This document shows, piece after piece, positions 7,492 through 16,087 of a stretch of DNA of 64,000 nt. Position 1 is the first letter of the stretch, and each line of letters opens with the position of its first letter. The position numbers and the translations under genes were made by a program. The notes beneath the pieces are model-generated. The model was not told the origin of the DNA and made no database searches. It worked only from the letters and a program-made list of their open reading frames with translations. Source of the stretch: Chelatococcus composti (GTDB lineage Bacteria > Pseudomonadota > Alphaproteobacteria > Rhizobiales > Beijerinckiaceae); assembly GCF_014201415.1 (NCBI RefSeq), contig NZ_JACHEH010000004.1, positions 186,001 through 250,000 of the forward strand, given 5' to 3'.

Positions 7492-8415
7492 ATGATCGAC
7501 AGCCGCCCCGGTCGCCGCCTGCCGCCCCTGCCCGCCCTGCGGGCCTTCGAGGCCGCAGCCCGCCACCTCAGCTTCAAGGCCGCCGCCGAGGAGCTGGCGG
7601 TGACGCCGACAGCGATCAGTCACCAGGTGCGGCAGCTCGAGGACGGACTCGGCGTCCGGCTGTTCCTGCGCCGGCCGCGGCGCGTGGCACTGACGCCGGA
7701 GGGGCGCATGCTCTATCCCGTGCTGCGTGACGGTTTCGACGCCTTCGAGGAGGTCATCGGCCGCCTGCGTGGCCAGCGGCTCAAGCCGGTCGTCACGCTT
7801 TCGGCCACGGTCGCCTTCACGGCGCGCTGGCTGGTGCCGCGCGTCGCGGCCTTCCATGCGGCCAATCCGGGGCTGGACCTCAAGCTGCACGCCTCCGACG
7901 ATCCCGTCGATCTTCTCGCCGGCACGGCCGACGCTGCCGTGCGCTACGGCCGGGCCGTGCCCGCCGGCCTCGTCGGAGACCTGCTTTTCGAGGACGCGTT
8001 CGCGCCGGTGTGCAGCCCCGCCCTCGGCCTGCGGCGCCCCGAGGATCTCGCCGACCATACGCTGATCCACTTCGAGTGGCGGCGTCCGCACAGGGACAAT
8101 CCCGTCTGGGAGCGTTGGCTCGCCGAGGCGGGTCTCGCCGGCCTCGTGCCGCGGGCCGAGCTGACCCTGAGTGACGAGAACCAGGCGGTGCAGGCGCTCG
8201 TGGCGGGCCAGGGCGTCGCCCTCGCCGGGTTGGTGCTGGTGGCGGACGAGATCGCCGCCGGCCGTCTCGTCGTGCCCTTCGGGCCGCGGCTGCGCGGCTA
8301 CGACTATCGCCTCGTGTACCCGGCCGATCCGCCGCATCCGGAACGCATTGCGGCCCTGCGCCGCTGGATCCGCATCGAGGCGGCACGCACCCTGCCGCTG
8401 GCGGGAGCGGCATGA
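7492..8415 (+). CDS. GcvA-type LysR transcriptional regulator
   Basis: A 307-residue LysR regulator of the GcvA/AmpR branch, shown by the N-terminus RRLPPLPALRAFEAAARHLS, the helix-turn-helix SFKAAAEELAVTPTAISHQVRQLE, and an effector domain that starts at VVTLSATVAFTARWLVPRV. The start is the ATG at 7492 (MIDSRPGRRL); an upstream in-frame TTG at 7462 would fall inside the palindromic site and is rejected. It is divergent from the second azoreductase gene and is its probable regulator; the site at 7453-7475 would allow autoregulation. The gene ends in front of a strong hairpin shared with the convergent ABC operon. Confidence 0.9.
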   Translation: MIDSRPGRRLPPLPALRAFEAAARHLSFKAAAEELAVTPTAISHQVRQLEDGLGVRLFLRRPRRVALTPEGRMLYPVLRDGFDAFEEVIGRLRGQRLKPVVTLSATVAFTARWLVPRVAAFHAANPGLDLKLHASDDPVDLLAGTADAAVRYGRAVPAGLVGDLLFEDAFAPVCSPALGLRRPEDLADHTLIHFEWRRPHRDNPVWERWLAEAGLAGLVPRAELTLSDENQAVQALVAGQGVALAGLVLVADEIAAGRLVVPFGPRLRGYDYRLVYPADPPHPERIAALRRWIRIEAARTLPLAGAA

Positions 8416-8420
8416 AGAAA

Positions 8421-8440
8421 GCGGCCCCTCGCGGGGCCGC
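8421..8440 (-). terminator. Rho-independent terminator of the ABC sugar operon
   Basis: GCGGCCCC, loop TCGC, GGGGCCGC: eight perfect GC-rich pairs. On the minus strand it is followed by TTTCTTC, so it terminates the operon that ends at 8461. On the plus strand it may also stop the LysR transcript ending at 8415. Confidence 0.75.
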
Positions 8441-8460
8441 ACGCAGGTGGCCCGCTCTGG

Positions 8461-9411
8461 TCAGAAGGGGCTGTCGGGGAAGTAGAAGTCCTTGGCGTTG
8501 TCCTTCGTGATCAGCTCCGAGCCGATGACGAAGCGCCCGGAGACCGGCGCGTTGGAGACGAAACGCAGCGCCGTGATCTCGATGGCCGTGGCGATCATCG
8601 ACGGCGGGTAGGTGACATTGGCCGGCACGCGCGTGTCGCCGTCCATGACGCGCTTGATCATCTCCTTCATGCCCGCGCCGCCGAGCACCCACATCTCGTC
8701 CTGCCGGCCTGCCTGGTTGATGGCCTCGAGCACGCCGACGGCCATGTCGTCGTCGGAGGCCCAGACGGCGTCGATCTTGGGATGTTTGGAGAGGAAGTCC
8801 TGCATCACGGTGAAGGCATTGTCACGGTTCCAGTTGCCGTGCTCCATGCCGATGATCTCGATGCCGCTGCCCTCAATGGCCTTCTGGAAGGCTTCGACCC
8901 GCTCGTTGTCGATGGTGGTCGGGATGCCGCGCAGCACCACGATCTTGCCGCCATTCGGCAGCCGCTCGCGGAAGAACTCACCCGCGACACGGCCAAAGCC
9001 GGGGTTGTCGCCGGCCACATAGAGGTCCTCGATCCCCTCCTCCGCCAGGCCGCGATCAACGACCGTGACCCACTTGCCCGCCTCGGCTACACGCTTGACC
9101 GGGCCGGTGAGCGGCGCCGACTCGAAGGGCAGAACAACGAGCGCATCGATGTTGCGGGTCGCCATCATGTCCTCGATGTCGCTGACCTGCTTGGCCGGGT
9201 CGCCCGCCGTCGCGAGAACGAACTTGAGCTGCGGATAGGTTTTCTCGAGGCGCTTCACCGCCTCCTGCGCATGATAGTTCATGCCGCCCGCCCAGCCGTG
9301 CGTGGCGGCGGGGATGGACACGCCGATGACCTTGCTGTCCTGCGCCTGCGCGGCCGGCGCGGCGAGGACCGCCGCTACCGCCAGCGCCCTGAAAGCCTTG
9401 ACCACTCCCAT
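8461..9411 (-). CDS. Ribose-type ABC transporter substrate-binding protein
   Basis: A 316-residue periplasmic protein of the RbsB class. A Sec signal peptide (MGVVKAFRALAVAAVLAAPA, cut after AQA near residue 23) is followed by VIGVSIPAATHGWAGGMNYH, the N-terminal lobe of a type I sugar-binding fold, then hinge segments NIDALVVLPFESAPL and AVWASDDDMAVGVLEA. It delivers a sugar to the permease encoded by the next gene. The sugar cannot be named; neighbouring enzymes suggest a polyol or inositol-like compound. The start at 9411 is the ATG after GGGAGAAGAA; the frame extends further upstream without homology-like content. It is the last gene of the operon before the hairpin at 8421. Confidence 0.9.
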   Translation of the reverse strand: MGVVKAFRALAVAAVLAAPAAQAQDSKVIGVSIPAATHGWAGGMNYHAQEAVKRLEKTYPQLKFVLATAGDPAKQVSDIEDMMATRNIDALVVLPFESAPLTGPVKRVAEAGKWVTVVDRGLAEEGIEDLYVAGDNPGFGRVAGEFFRERLPNGGKIVVLRGIPTTIDNERVEAFQKAIEGSGIEIIGMEHGNWNRDNAFTVMQDFLSKHPKIDAVWASDDDMAVGVLEAINQAGRQDEMWVLGGAGMKEMIKRVMDGDTRVPANVTYPPSMIATAIEITALRFVSNAPVSGRFVIGSELITKDNAKDFYFPDSPF

Positions 9412-9466
9412 CGTTCTTCTCCCTCTCTGTTGTACAGCCCTGTCGCCGGGCGTTGGCGCCGTCCGC

Positions 9467-10474
9467 TCAGAGCGCCTTCTTCTGGCGCTGCAGCACGACG
9501 GCAAGAACGATGATCACGCCCTGGATGGCTCCATTGAGGTAGGGGCTCACCAGGTCCGTGAGGTTGAGGATGTTCTGGATCAGGTTGAGGATGAGCACGC
9601 CGACGACCGTGCCCCAGACGCGGCCGAAGCCGCCCTTCAGCACCGTTCCGCCGATGATGACGGCCGCAATGGCCTCGAGCTCCCACAGCACGCCCGTCGC
9701 CGACGAGGCCGAGCCGAGGCGCGGCACGTACATGATGGTGGCGAGGCCCACCAGCATGCCGAGGATGACATAGGTGGCGAGCCGCACGCGCTCCACGTGC
9801 ACCGCCGAATAGCGCGCCACCTGTTCGTTGGAGCCGATGGCGGCGCAATGCCGGCCGAAGGCCGTGTGTCGCATCACGATCTCGCCGGCCACGGCCACGA
9901 CAAGGAAGACGATGATCGGCCAGGAGATGCCGAGGATGCCGCCATAATAGACAGGCCGGTAGACATCCCTCACCTGGAAGTTCAGCGACAGCGTGCCGCC
10001 ATCGGCGAGCCAGGTGATGAGCGAGCGGAAGATGCCCATGCTGCCGAGCGTGACGATGAAGGCCTCGATGCGCGCCCTGGTGATGAGGAGGCCGTTGCCG
10101 AGGCCGGCGAGGAAGCCGAAGACGAGCGCCGCCGCCATGCCGACAAGGATGACGGGCCAGCCGGCGCCGAGCGTCGGCACCAGCGCGTTCATGACGAGGA
10201 TCATCAGCCCCGCGATGAAGGCCGCCATGGAGCCGACGGAAAGGTCGAGCCCGCCGGAGGTGATGACGAAGGTCATGCCCACTGCGATGATGCCGATGAA
10301 GGCCGAGCGGGCGAGCACGTTGGTGACGTTGCCGTAGCTGAGGAAATTTGGGTTCAGCAGCACGCCGACGATGACGAGGGCAGCGAGCGCGACGAGCGGT
10401 CCGATGACGTGCAGGTTGACCGCCGGCCGGTGCGCCTTGCGCGGCCCCTGACGCGTGGTCGTGGCGTCAGCCAT
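9467..10474 (-). CDS. Ribose-type ABC transporter permease
   Basis: A 335-residue RbsC-class inner-membrane permease with about nine hydrophobic segments, starting LHVIGPLVALAALVIVGVLL. The conserved permease regions GLDLSVGSMAAFIAG and AIAAVIIGGTVLKGGFGRVWG (residues about 250-270) are present; the latter includes the EAA-like contact with the ATPase. It forms the transmembrane path for the sugar delivered by the binding protein (8461). Its start overlaps the end of the ATPase gene by 8 bases, so the two are translationally coupled. Confidence 0.92.
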   Translation of the reverse strand: MADATTTRQGPRKAHRPAVNLHVIGPLVALAALVIVGVLLNPNFLSYGNVTNVLARSAFIGIIAVGMTFVITSGGLDLSVGSMAAFIAGLMILVMNALVPTLGAGWPVILVGMAAALVFGFLAGLGNGLLITRARIEAFIVTLGSMGIFRSLITWLADGGTLSLNFQVRDVYRPVYYGGILGISWPIIVFLVVAVAGEIVMRHTAFGRHCAAIGSNEQVARYSAVHVERVRLATYVILGMLVGLATIMYVPRLGSASSATGVLWELEAIAAVIIGGTVLKGGFGRVWGTVVGVLILNLIQNILNLTDLVSPYLNGAIQGVIIVLAVVLQRQKKAL

Positions 10475-12017
10475 TGCCCTCGACCCTCCTTGCTTCGAGC
10501 CCCATGGCGAGGCGCACGATGGTGTCCTCGTTGATGTCCGCCCCGCTCACGACGCCGGCAAGGCGCCCCGCGCGCATGACGCAGACGCGGGTGGCGAGCC
10601 CGATGATCTCGGCCATCTCCGACGAGACGAGGATGATGCTCTTGCCTGCGGCGGCGAGGCGCTGCACGAAGCCGTAGATCTGCTGCTTGGTGCCGATGTC
10701 GATGCCGCGCGTCGGCTCGTCGATGATGACGATGTCGGGCTCCGCCAGCATGGTCTTGGCAAGCAGCAGCTTCTGCTGGTTGCCGCCGGAGAGGTTGCCG
10801 ACCGGGATGTCGCGCGTCGGGGCGCGGATGTCGAACTCGGCAATGGCCTTGTCGAGCGCCCTCTCCTCTGCCTTGCGGTCGATGAGGAAGCACCCGAAGC
10901 GGGCGAGCGCGAGCAGGGTCAGGTTGGGCCGCATGGGCTGGCCGAGCAAGAGGCCGCGCTCCTTGCGGTCCTCCGTGAGGTAGGCGATGCCAGCGCGGCG
11001 CGCCTCCTCGAGAGAGCGGATGCGCACCGGGCGGCCGGCGAGCGTGACCCTGCCGCGCGCCGGGCGCAGGCCGACGAGCCCCTCCATCAGCTCCGTCCGC
11101 CCGGAGCCGACGAGACCGGCGAAGCCCAGCACCTCGCCGCGCGCGAGGGTGAAGGACACGTCCTCGGCGAAGCCCTCGACGCTGAAACTCTCGACCGCCA
11201 GCACCGGCGGGCCGGGCGCCGGCTCGACCTTGGGCGGAAAGAGGTGGGACAGCTCGCGCCCCACCATGGCCTCGGCCATGGCGTCCTCGCTCAGGGCGCC
11301 GCGCGGCGCCGTCACGACGTGCCGGCCGTCACGCAGCACCGTCACACGGTCTGCGAGCCGCGCCACCTCGTCAAGCTTGTGCGAGGTATAGAGGATCGCC
11401 GTGCCCGCCGCCCTGAGGCGCTCGATCTGGCGGAAGAGCACTTCCGCCTCCTTGCGCGTCAGGACCGCCGTGGGCTCGTCCATGATGATGACGCGCGCCC
11501 TGCGCGACAGCGCCTTGGCGATCTCCACCATCTGCTTCTCGGGCACCGAGATGTCGGCGACGATGGCCGCGGGATCGACCGGCGTCTCGAGCTCGGCGAG
11601 CAGCGCCAGCGCCCTCTCGCGCATGGCGCGATGGTCGAGGAAGGGGCCGCGCTTCAGCTCGCGGCCGAGGAAGATGTTCTGCTCGACGGAGAGCTGGCGG
11701 GCGAGGTTGAACTCCTGGTGGATGAGCACGATGCCGCGCTCCTCAGCCTCCTCGCTCGAGGCGAAGGTGACGGGCGCGCCGTCGAGCAGCACTTCGCCCC
11801 TCGTTGGGGCGAGGTAGCCGGCCATGATCTTCATCAGGGTCGACTTGCCGGCGCCGTTCTCGCCGATGAGGGCGTGCACCTCCCCGGCCTTCAGGTCAAA
11901 GTCGATGTCGAACAGCACCTCGACGGGGCCGAAGGCACGGCCGACGCCGGCGAGCGCCAGCACCGGAGCGGCGACCGGGTTGGAAGCAGCCGAGGCGGCG
12001 GGCGCAGCCACGGCCAT
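10467..12017 (-). CDS. Ribose-type sugar ABC transporter, double ATPase subunit
   Basis: A 516-residue RbsA-class protein with two ATP-binding cassettes. The first has a Walker A motif GENGAGKST and Walker B VIIMDEPTAVLT; the second has the signature LSGGNQQK and Walker B IVIIDEPTRGID. As in other RbsA proteins, the second cassette lacks a normal Walker A and the first has a degenerate signature, so only one composite ATP site should be active. The start at 12017 (MAVAAPAASAAS) is 4 bases after the stop of the Gfo/Idh gene, and TGAGG at that stop serves as the ribosome site. The frame runs on upstream to 12260, but that part is antisense-like filler. Confidence 0.92.
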   Translation of the reverse strand: MAVAAPAASAASNPVAAPVLALAGVGRAFGPVEVLFDIDFDLKAGEVHALIGENGAGKSTLMKIMAGYLAPTRGEVLLDGAPVTFASSEEAEERGIVLIHQEFNLARQLSVEQNIFLGRELKRGPFLDHRAMRERALALLAELETPVDPAAIVADISVPEKQMVEIAKALSRRARVIIMDEPTAVLTRKEAEVLFRQIERLRAAGTAILYTSHKLDEVARLADRVTVLRDGRHVVTAPRGALSEDAMAEAMVGRELSHLFPPKVEPAPGPPVLAVESFSVEGFAEDVSFTLARGEVLGFAGLVGSGRTELMEGLVGLRPARGRVTLAGRPVRIRSLEEARRAGIAYLTEDRKERGLLLGQPMRPNLTLLALARFGCFLIDRKAEERALDKAIAEFDIRAPTRDIPVGNLSGGNQQKLLLAKTMLAEPDIVIIDEPTRGIDIGTKQQIYGFVQRLAAAGKSIILVSSEMAEIIGLATRVCVMRAGRLAGVVSGADINEDTIVRLAMGLEARRVEGNG

Positions 12018-12021
12018 CGCC

Positions 12022-13191
12022 TCAGAGCGTGACCCAGGCGGCGTTGCGTTTCGACGAGCGCACGCAGGCCTCGACGAAGGCAACGCCGGCGACGCCGTCC
12101 GCGATCGTCGGGAAGACGACATCCCGCGGCACCGGCCGCCCCTCGCGGCGGGCGAGGATGGCGCGGGCGGCCTCGGCATAGATATTGGCGAAACCTTCGA
12201 GGTAGCCTTCCGGATGTCCGGCGGGCGTGCGCGTGACGCGCCGTGCCGCCGCTCCGGCACCGGCGCCGCCGCGTGTCAGCAGCTGCTTGGGCTTGCCGAA
12301 AGGCGTGAACCACAGGCGGTCCGGCTCCTCCTGGCTCCATTCGAGGCCACCGCGCGTGCCGTAGACGCGCAGCCTGAGGCCGTTCTCGTTGCCGGGCGCG
12401 ACCTGGCTCGCCCACAGCATGCCCTTGGCGCCGCCGGAGAAGCGCAGCAGCACATGGGCGTTGTCGTCGAGCCGCCGGCCTTCCACGAAGCTGTCGAGGT
12501 CGGCGCTCAGGCTCTCCAGCGTGAGGCCGGTGACAAAGGTGGCGAGGTTGAAGGCGTGGGTGCCGATGTCGCCGATGGCTCCGCCTGCGCCCGAGCGGGC
12601 CGGATCGGTGCGCCACTCGGCCTGCTTGGCGCCGGTGCGCTCGAGTGGTTCCGTCAGCCAGTCCTGCGCGTATTCCACCTGCACCAGGCGCAGCTCGCCC
12701 AGCTCTCCGGCGGCGACCATCTCGCGGGCCTGCCGCACCATCGGGTAGCCGGTGTAGTTGTGGGTGAGGATGAACAATGCGTCCGACTTCTCGGCGAGCG
12801 CCGCAAGGCGCTTCGCATCGGCCAGCGTCGAGGTCAGCGGCTTGTCACAGATGACGTGGATGCCGCGCTTCAGGAATTCGCGCGCCGCCTCGTAGTGAAC
12901 GTGGTTGGGCGTGACGATGGCGACTGCCTCGATGCCGTTCCGGAGCCGCTTCTCGCGCGCTGCCATCGTGCGGAAGTTGTCGTAGATGCGGTCCTCGGCG
13001 AGGCCGAGGAGGCGGCCGGATTCACGGGCCTTGTCCGGGGTGGAGGAGAGCGCGCCGGCCACGAGCTCGAACTCACCGTCGAGCCTGGCGGCGATGCGAT
13101 GCACGGCGCCGATGAAGGCGTCCTTGCCGCCGCCGACCATGCCGAGACGGATACGCGCAGGTGCACTCTCGCGGGAAGCCTCGATCGCCAT
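12022..13191 (-). CDS. Gfo/Idh/MocA-family NAD(P)-dependent sugar oxidoreductase
   Basis: A 389-residue two-domain dehydrogenase. The Rossmann motif is RLGMVGGGKDAFIGAVHR near residue 18, and the family motif EKPL appears as CDKPLTSTLADAKRL near residue 115. The following alpha/beta domain contains AIGDIGTHAFNLATF, with the catalytic His region. Such enzymes oxidise or epimerise sugars and cyclitols such as myo-inositol or 1,5-anhydro sugars. It starts 3 bases after the stop of the isomerase gene and ends 4 bases before the ATPase start, so it is in the middle of a tightly packed operon for uptake and first oxidation of the same sugar. Confidence 0.9.
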   Translation of the reverse strand: MAIEASRESAPARIRLGMVGGGKDAFIGAVHRIAARLDGEFELVAGALSSTPDKARESGRLLGLAEDRIYDNFRTMAAREKRLRNGIEAVAIVTPNHVHYEAAREFLKRGIHVICDKPLTSTLADAKRLAALAEKSDALFILTHNYTGYPMVRQAREMVAAGELGELRLVQVEYAQDWLTEPLERTGAKQAEWRTDPARSGAGGAIGDIGTHAFNLATFVTGLTLESLSADLDSFVEGRRLDDNAHVLLRFSGGAKGMLWASQVAPGNENGLRLRVYGTRGGLEWSQEEPDRLWFTPFGKPKQLLTRGGAGAGAAARRVTRTPAGHPEGYLEGFANIYAEAARAILARREGRPVPRDVVFPTIADGVAGVAFVEACVRSSKRNAAWVTL

Positions 13192-13194
13192 CGC

Positions 13195-14253
13195 TCACCC
13201 CTCCAGCCCGAGCATGCGGCGGTTGGCGGCCTCGTCCGTGCCAGCGCCGGCAAAATCGTCGAAAGCCTTCTCCGTCACGCGGATGATGTGGCGGCGGACG
13301 AACTCTGCCCCCTCGCGCGCCCCGTCCTCCGGATGCTTCAAGGCGCATTCCCACTCGACGACGGCCCAGCCGTCGAAGTCGTTGGCCGCCATCTTGGAGA
13401 AGATGGCCCCGAAATCGACCTGCCCGTCGCCCAGGGAGCGGAAGCGCCCGGCACGGTTCACCCAGCTCTGGTAGCCGGAATAGACGCCCTGCCGGCCGGT
13501 CGGGTTGAACTCCGCATCCTTGACGTGGAACATCTTGATGCGGTCACGGTAGATGTCGATGTTGTCGAGATAGTCGAGGCACTGCAGCACGTAGTGCGAC
13601 GGGTCGTAGAGCATGTTCGCGCGCGGATGGCCGCCCACCCGCTCCAGGAACATCTCGAAGGTGATGCCGTCGTGCAGATCCTCCCCCGGATGGATCTCGT
13701 AGCAGATATCGACCCCGTTATCCTCCGCATGGTCGAGGATGGGGCGCCATCGGCGGGCGAGCTCGTCGAAGGCGGTCTCGATCAGCCCCGCCGGGCGCTG
13801 CGGCCAGGGATAGACGAAAGGCCAGGCGAGAGCCCCCGAGAAGGAGGCGAGCGTGGTGAGACCCAGATTGCGCGAGGCGGTGATCGCCTTCTTCACCTGA
13901 TCAACCGCCCATTCCTGCCGGGCCTTCGGATTGCCGCGCACGGCCGGGGCGGCGAAACCGTCGAAGGCTTCGTCATAGGCCGGATGGACGGCGACGAGCT
14001 GTCCCTGCAGATGGGTGGAGAGATCGGTCACGGCCACGCCGTTCTCCCGCGCCCTCCCGAGAAACTCGTCGCAGTAGTCGCGCGAGGCGGCAGCCTTGTC
14101 GAGGTCGAACAGGCGCGCATCCCAGCTCGGCACCTGCACGCCGATGTAGCCGCAGTCCGCGGCCCAGCGCGTGATGGAATCCCACGAGTTGAAGGGGGCT
14201 GTGTCGCCCGCGAATTGGGCGAGGAAGAGCGCGGGGCCCTTAATCGTCTTCAT
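13195..14253 (-). CDS. Sugar phosphate isomerase/epimerase (xylose-isomerase-like TIM barrel)
   Basis: A 352-residue AP-endonuclease-2-type TIM barrel. Metal-binding acidic and histidine residues are visible in CYEIHPGEDLHDG, NMLYDPSHYVLQ, KMFHVKDAEFNP and AVVEWECALKHP. This set is typical of sugar isomerases and 2-keto-inositol dehydratase-like enzymes. With the Gfo/Idh gene just downstream (3-base gap), it probably works on a keto-sugar produced by that oxidoreductase. The start at 14253 has GGGAGGAAAC immediately upstream and is the first gene of the operon, divergent from the LacI gene at 14438. The real substrate is unknown. Confidence 0.88.
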   Translation of the reverse strand: MKTIKGPALFLAQFAGDTAPFNSWDSITRWAADCGYIGVQVPSWDARLFDLDKAAASRDYCDEFLGRARENGVAVTDLSTHLQGQLVAVHPAYDEAFDGFAAPAVRGNPKARQEWAVDQVKKAITASRNLGLTTLASFSGALAWPFVYPWPQRPAGLIETAFDELARRWRPILDHAEDNGVDICYEIHPGEDLHDGITFEMFLERVGGHPRANMLYDPSHYVLQCLDYLDNIDIYRDRIKMFHVKDAEFNPTGRQGVYSGYQSWVNRAGRFRSLGDGQVDFGAIFSKMAANDFDGWAVVEWECALKHPEDGAREGAEFVRRHIIRVTEKAFDDFAGAGTDEAANRRMLGLEG

Positions 14254-14308
14254 CGTTTCCTCCCGAAGGGCTTGGTGCCCTGCGGGCGGTCGGTGCCGCC
14301 CGTTTTGT

Positions 14309-14322
14309 TGTAATCGGTTGCA
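14309..14322. promoter_or_regulatory. LacI/GalR-type operator, site 1
   Basis: TGTAATCGGTTGCA, a near-palindrome of the GalR/LacI form TGTAA-N4-TTRCA, in the divergent promoter between the sugar operon (start 14253) and the LacI gene (start 14438). It begins exactly 32 bases before the start of site 2. Confidence 0.65.
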
Positions 14323-14340
14323 ACCAGTCATACGCTAGAC

Positions 14341-14354
14341 TGTAATCGTTTACA
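14341..14354. promoter_or_regulatory. LacI/GalR-type operator, site 2
   Basis: TGTAATCGTTTACA: TGTAA and TTACA are perfect inverted arms around TCGT. It shares its first 8 bases with site 1. Spacing of 32 bp, about three helical turns, puts both sites on the same DNA face, as expected for cooperative binding of a LacI-family tetramer or two dimers. Confidence 0.7.
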
Positions 14355-14437
14355 AGCGGGCGCTCCGGGCGGCCGAAAATCTGTTTGCCTTCCTCCAAAA
14401 AGGCGGACAAAAGGCAGCCAGGAGTTGAAACAAGCCT

Positions 14438-15481
14438 ATGAACAAGCCCCTGCCGCGCATCCGGGACGTCGCCCTGGCCGCCGGCGTCTCGACCGCCACG
14501 GTCAGCCGCGCGCTGTCACACCCTGAGCAGGTCTCACGCGAGACGCGCGAGCGTGTCCTTGCCGCCATCGACGCCACCGGCTACACCATCAACCACGCGG
14601 CCCGGAACCTCAGGCGCAGGCGCACAGGGGCCATCGTCGTCCTGGTGCCGAACCTCGCCAACCCGTTCTTCTCCAAGATCCTCTCGGCCATCGCCGCCGA
14701 GATCGCGCCTGCCGGCTACAACGTGCTCGTCGCCGACACGGCGCCGCAGGGGCAGGAGCGCGACGACGAGCGCATGCTCGGCTATCTCAGCAACAACCGG
14801 GCCGACGGGCTCATCCTGCTCGACGGCCACCTGCCCGGCGAGCTCCGGCAGGACATCGGCGTCTCGCGCTCGCTGCCGCCGCTCGTCTTCGCCTGCGAGT
14901 GGATTGACGGCCTCGCCACGCCCTCGGTGGTCATCGACAATGCGGAGGGGGCGCGCCTCGCCATCCGGCATCTTGTCGGGCTGGGGCACCGGCGCATCGC
15001 GCACATCATGGGGCCGCCGACCAACGTGCTCACCATCGAGCGCCGCCGTGGCACGCTGGAAGGGCTGGCTGAGGCCGGCATCTGCCCGCGCGAGGAATGG
15101 CTCCTGCCCGGCGACTTCACCATGGAGAGCGGCGCCGCCGCCGCGCACCGCTGGCTCGCCTGCGCCGAGCGGCCGACGGCCGTCTTCTGCGCGAGCGACG
15201 AGATGGCCTTCGGCTTCATCTCGGAGCTGCACCGCATGGGCCTGTCCGTACCGCGCGACGTCTCCGTCGTCGGCTTCGACGACATCGAGACGGCGTCCCG
15301 CTACGTGCCGGCGCTGACGACCGTGCGCCAGCCGCGCGACTGCATCGGCACCACCGCGGCACGCATGCTCCTCGCCCTCATGGCGAAAAGCGAGGAGGCA
15401 AAGGCGCCCGTGCTGTCAGGCGAGCGGCGGCTGCTGCCGATCGAGCTCGTGGTCAGGGAGAGCACCCGCCCCCCGGAATGA
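14438..15481 (+). CDS. LacI-family repressor of the ABC sugar operon
   Basis: A 347-residue LacI/GalR regulator. The helix-turn-helix plus hinge is RIRDVALAAGVSTATVSRAL through NHAARNLRRRRTG (residues 5-60). A periplasmic-binding-like effector domain follows (AIVVLVPNLANPFFSKILSA, VVIDNAEGARLAIRHL, VFCASDEMAFGFI, VVGFDDIETAS). It is divergent from the uptake operon, with two operators in between, so it most likely represses that operon and itself until the imported sugar or a metabolite binds. The start at 14438 has CCAGGAG upstream. Its 3' end is convergent with the VOC gene, 20 bases away. Confidence 0.92.
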   Translation: MNKPLPRIRDVALAAGVSTATVSRALSHPEQVSRETRERVLAAIDATGYTINHAARNLRRRRTGAIVVLVPNLANPFFSKILSAIAAEIAPAGYNVLVADTAPQGQERDDERMLGYLSNNRADGLILLDGHLPGELRQDIGVSRSLPPLVFACEWIDGLATPSVVIDNAEGARLAIRHLVGLGHRRIAHIMGPPTNVLTIERRRGTLEGLAEAGICPREEWLLPGDFTMESGAAAAHRWLACAERPTAVFCASDEMAFGFISELHRMGLSVPRDVSVVGFDDIETASRYVPALTTVRQPRDCIGTTAARMLLALMAKSEEAKAPVLSGERRLLPIELVVRESTRPPE

Positions 15482-15501
15482 TCCGGCACCATGCCGGAGG
15501 C

Positions 15502-15936
15502 TCACCCCGCCCGGCCACCGGCCAGCGGATGGGCAATGCTCCAGGAATGGCCGAAGGGGTCGCGGATACGGGCATAGCGAGCGCCCCAGAAGGTATCCTG
15601 CGGTGGCATGGTGACGGTCGCACCGGCCGCCTCAGCCTTAGCCACCGCCTCGTCGCAGCTGGGCACATCGAGATGAAGCGTCACGCCCGTGCCGCCGATG
15701 ACGGGTGGCGGAGCGACCTTTGCGTCGCCGCTCGCCTCGCTGCAGAACTCCGGAAAATGGTCGCAGAGATAGACACTGGCACCGTTCACGCGAAGTTCCG
15801 CATGCATGAGGCGCCGCCCGTCGTGGGCCGGCACGCGCATCACCTCTTCAGCCCCGAAGGCCCGGCGGTAGAAGTCGATCGCTGCGGCGGCCCCATCGAC
15901 CACGAGATGGGGAACGAGACTCTGCCTCCCGTCCAT
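15502..15936 (-). CDS. VOC-family protein (PhnB/glyoxalase-like)
   Basis: A 144-residue vicinal-oxygen-chelate protein made of two beta-alpha-beta-beta-beta halves. It begins LVPHLVVDGAAAAIDFYRRA, has VTLHLDVPSCDEAVAKAE in the middle, and ends RDPFGHSWSIAHP. The pattern matches the PhnB-like (YaeR/3-demethylubiquinone-related) group rather than glyoxalase I. Enzymatic activity is uncertain, since several members lack metal ligands. It is divergent from the MarR gene at 16088, with a palindrome between, so it is a plausible MarR target. Confidence 0.85.
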   Translation of the reverse strand: MDGRQSLVPHLVVDGAAAAIDFYRRAFGAEEVMRVPAHDGRRLMHAELRVNGASVYLCDHFPEFCSEASGDAKVAPPPVIGGTGVTLHLDVPSCDEAVAKAEAAGATVTMPPQDTFWGARYARIRDPFGHSWSIAHPLAGGRAG

Positions 15937-16064
15937 CCTGCCTCTCCCCTGTTCCGGCCGTTATGTCGCGCCGCAGCCGTCTTGCGGGGCGTCGACCCGG
16001 CGGCTAAGAGCCGCCAGCATCGCATTGGGCAGGCATGCGGCAATCTCGCCCATTGCTTTTTTAC

Positions 16065-16076
16065 GTTGATATCAAC
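16065..16076. promoter_or_regulatory. Perfect 12-bp palindrome, probable MarR operator
   Basis: GTTGATATCAAC is fully symmetric and lies 11 bases before the MarR start codon, in the AT-rich gap shared with the VOC gene. MarR-family dimers bind such compact palindromes and commonly repress their own gene and the divergent neighbour. Confidence 0.65.
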
Positions 16077-16087
16077 ATTAATAGGCC

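Noticed and set aside
11824-14313. An 829-codon open frame on the plus strand
   Set aside because: Covers the reverse strand of the ATPase, Gfo/Idh and isomerase genes, all of which are well supported.
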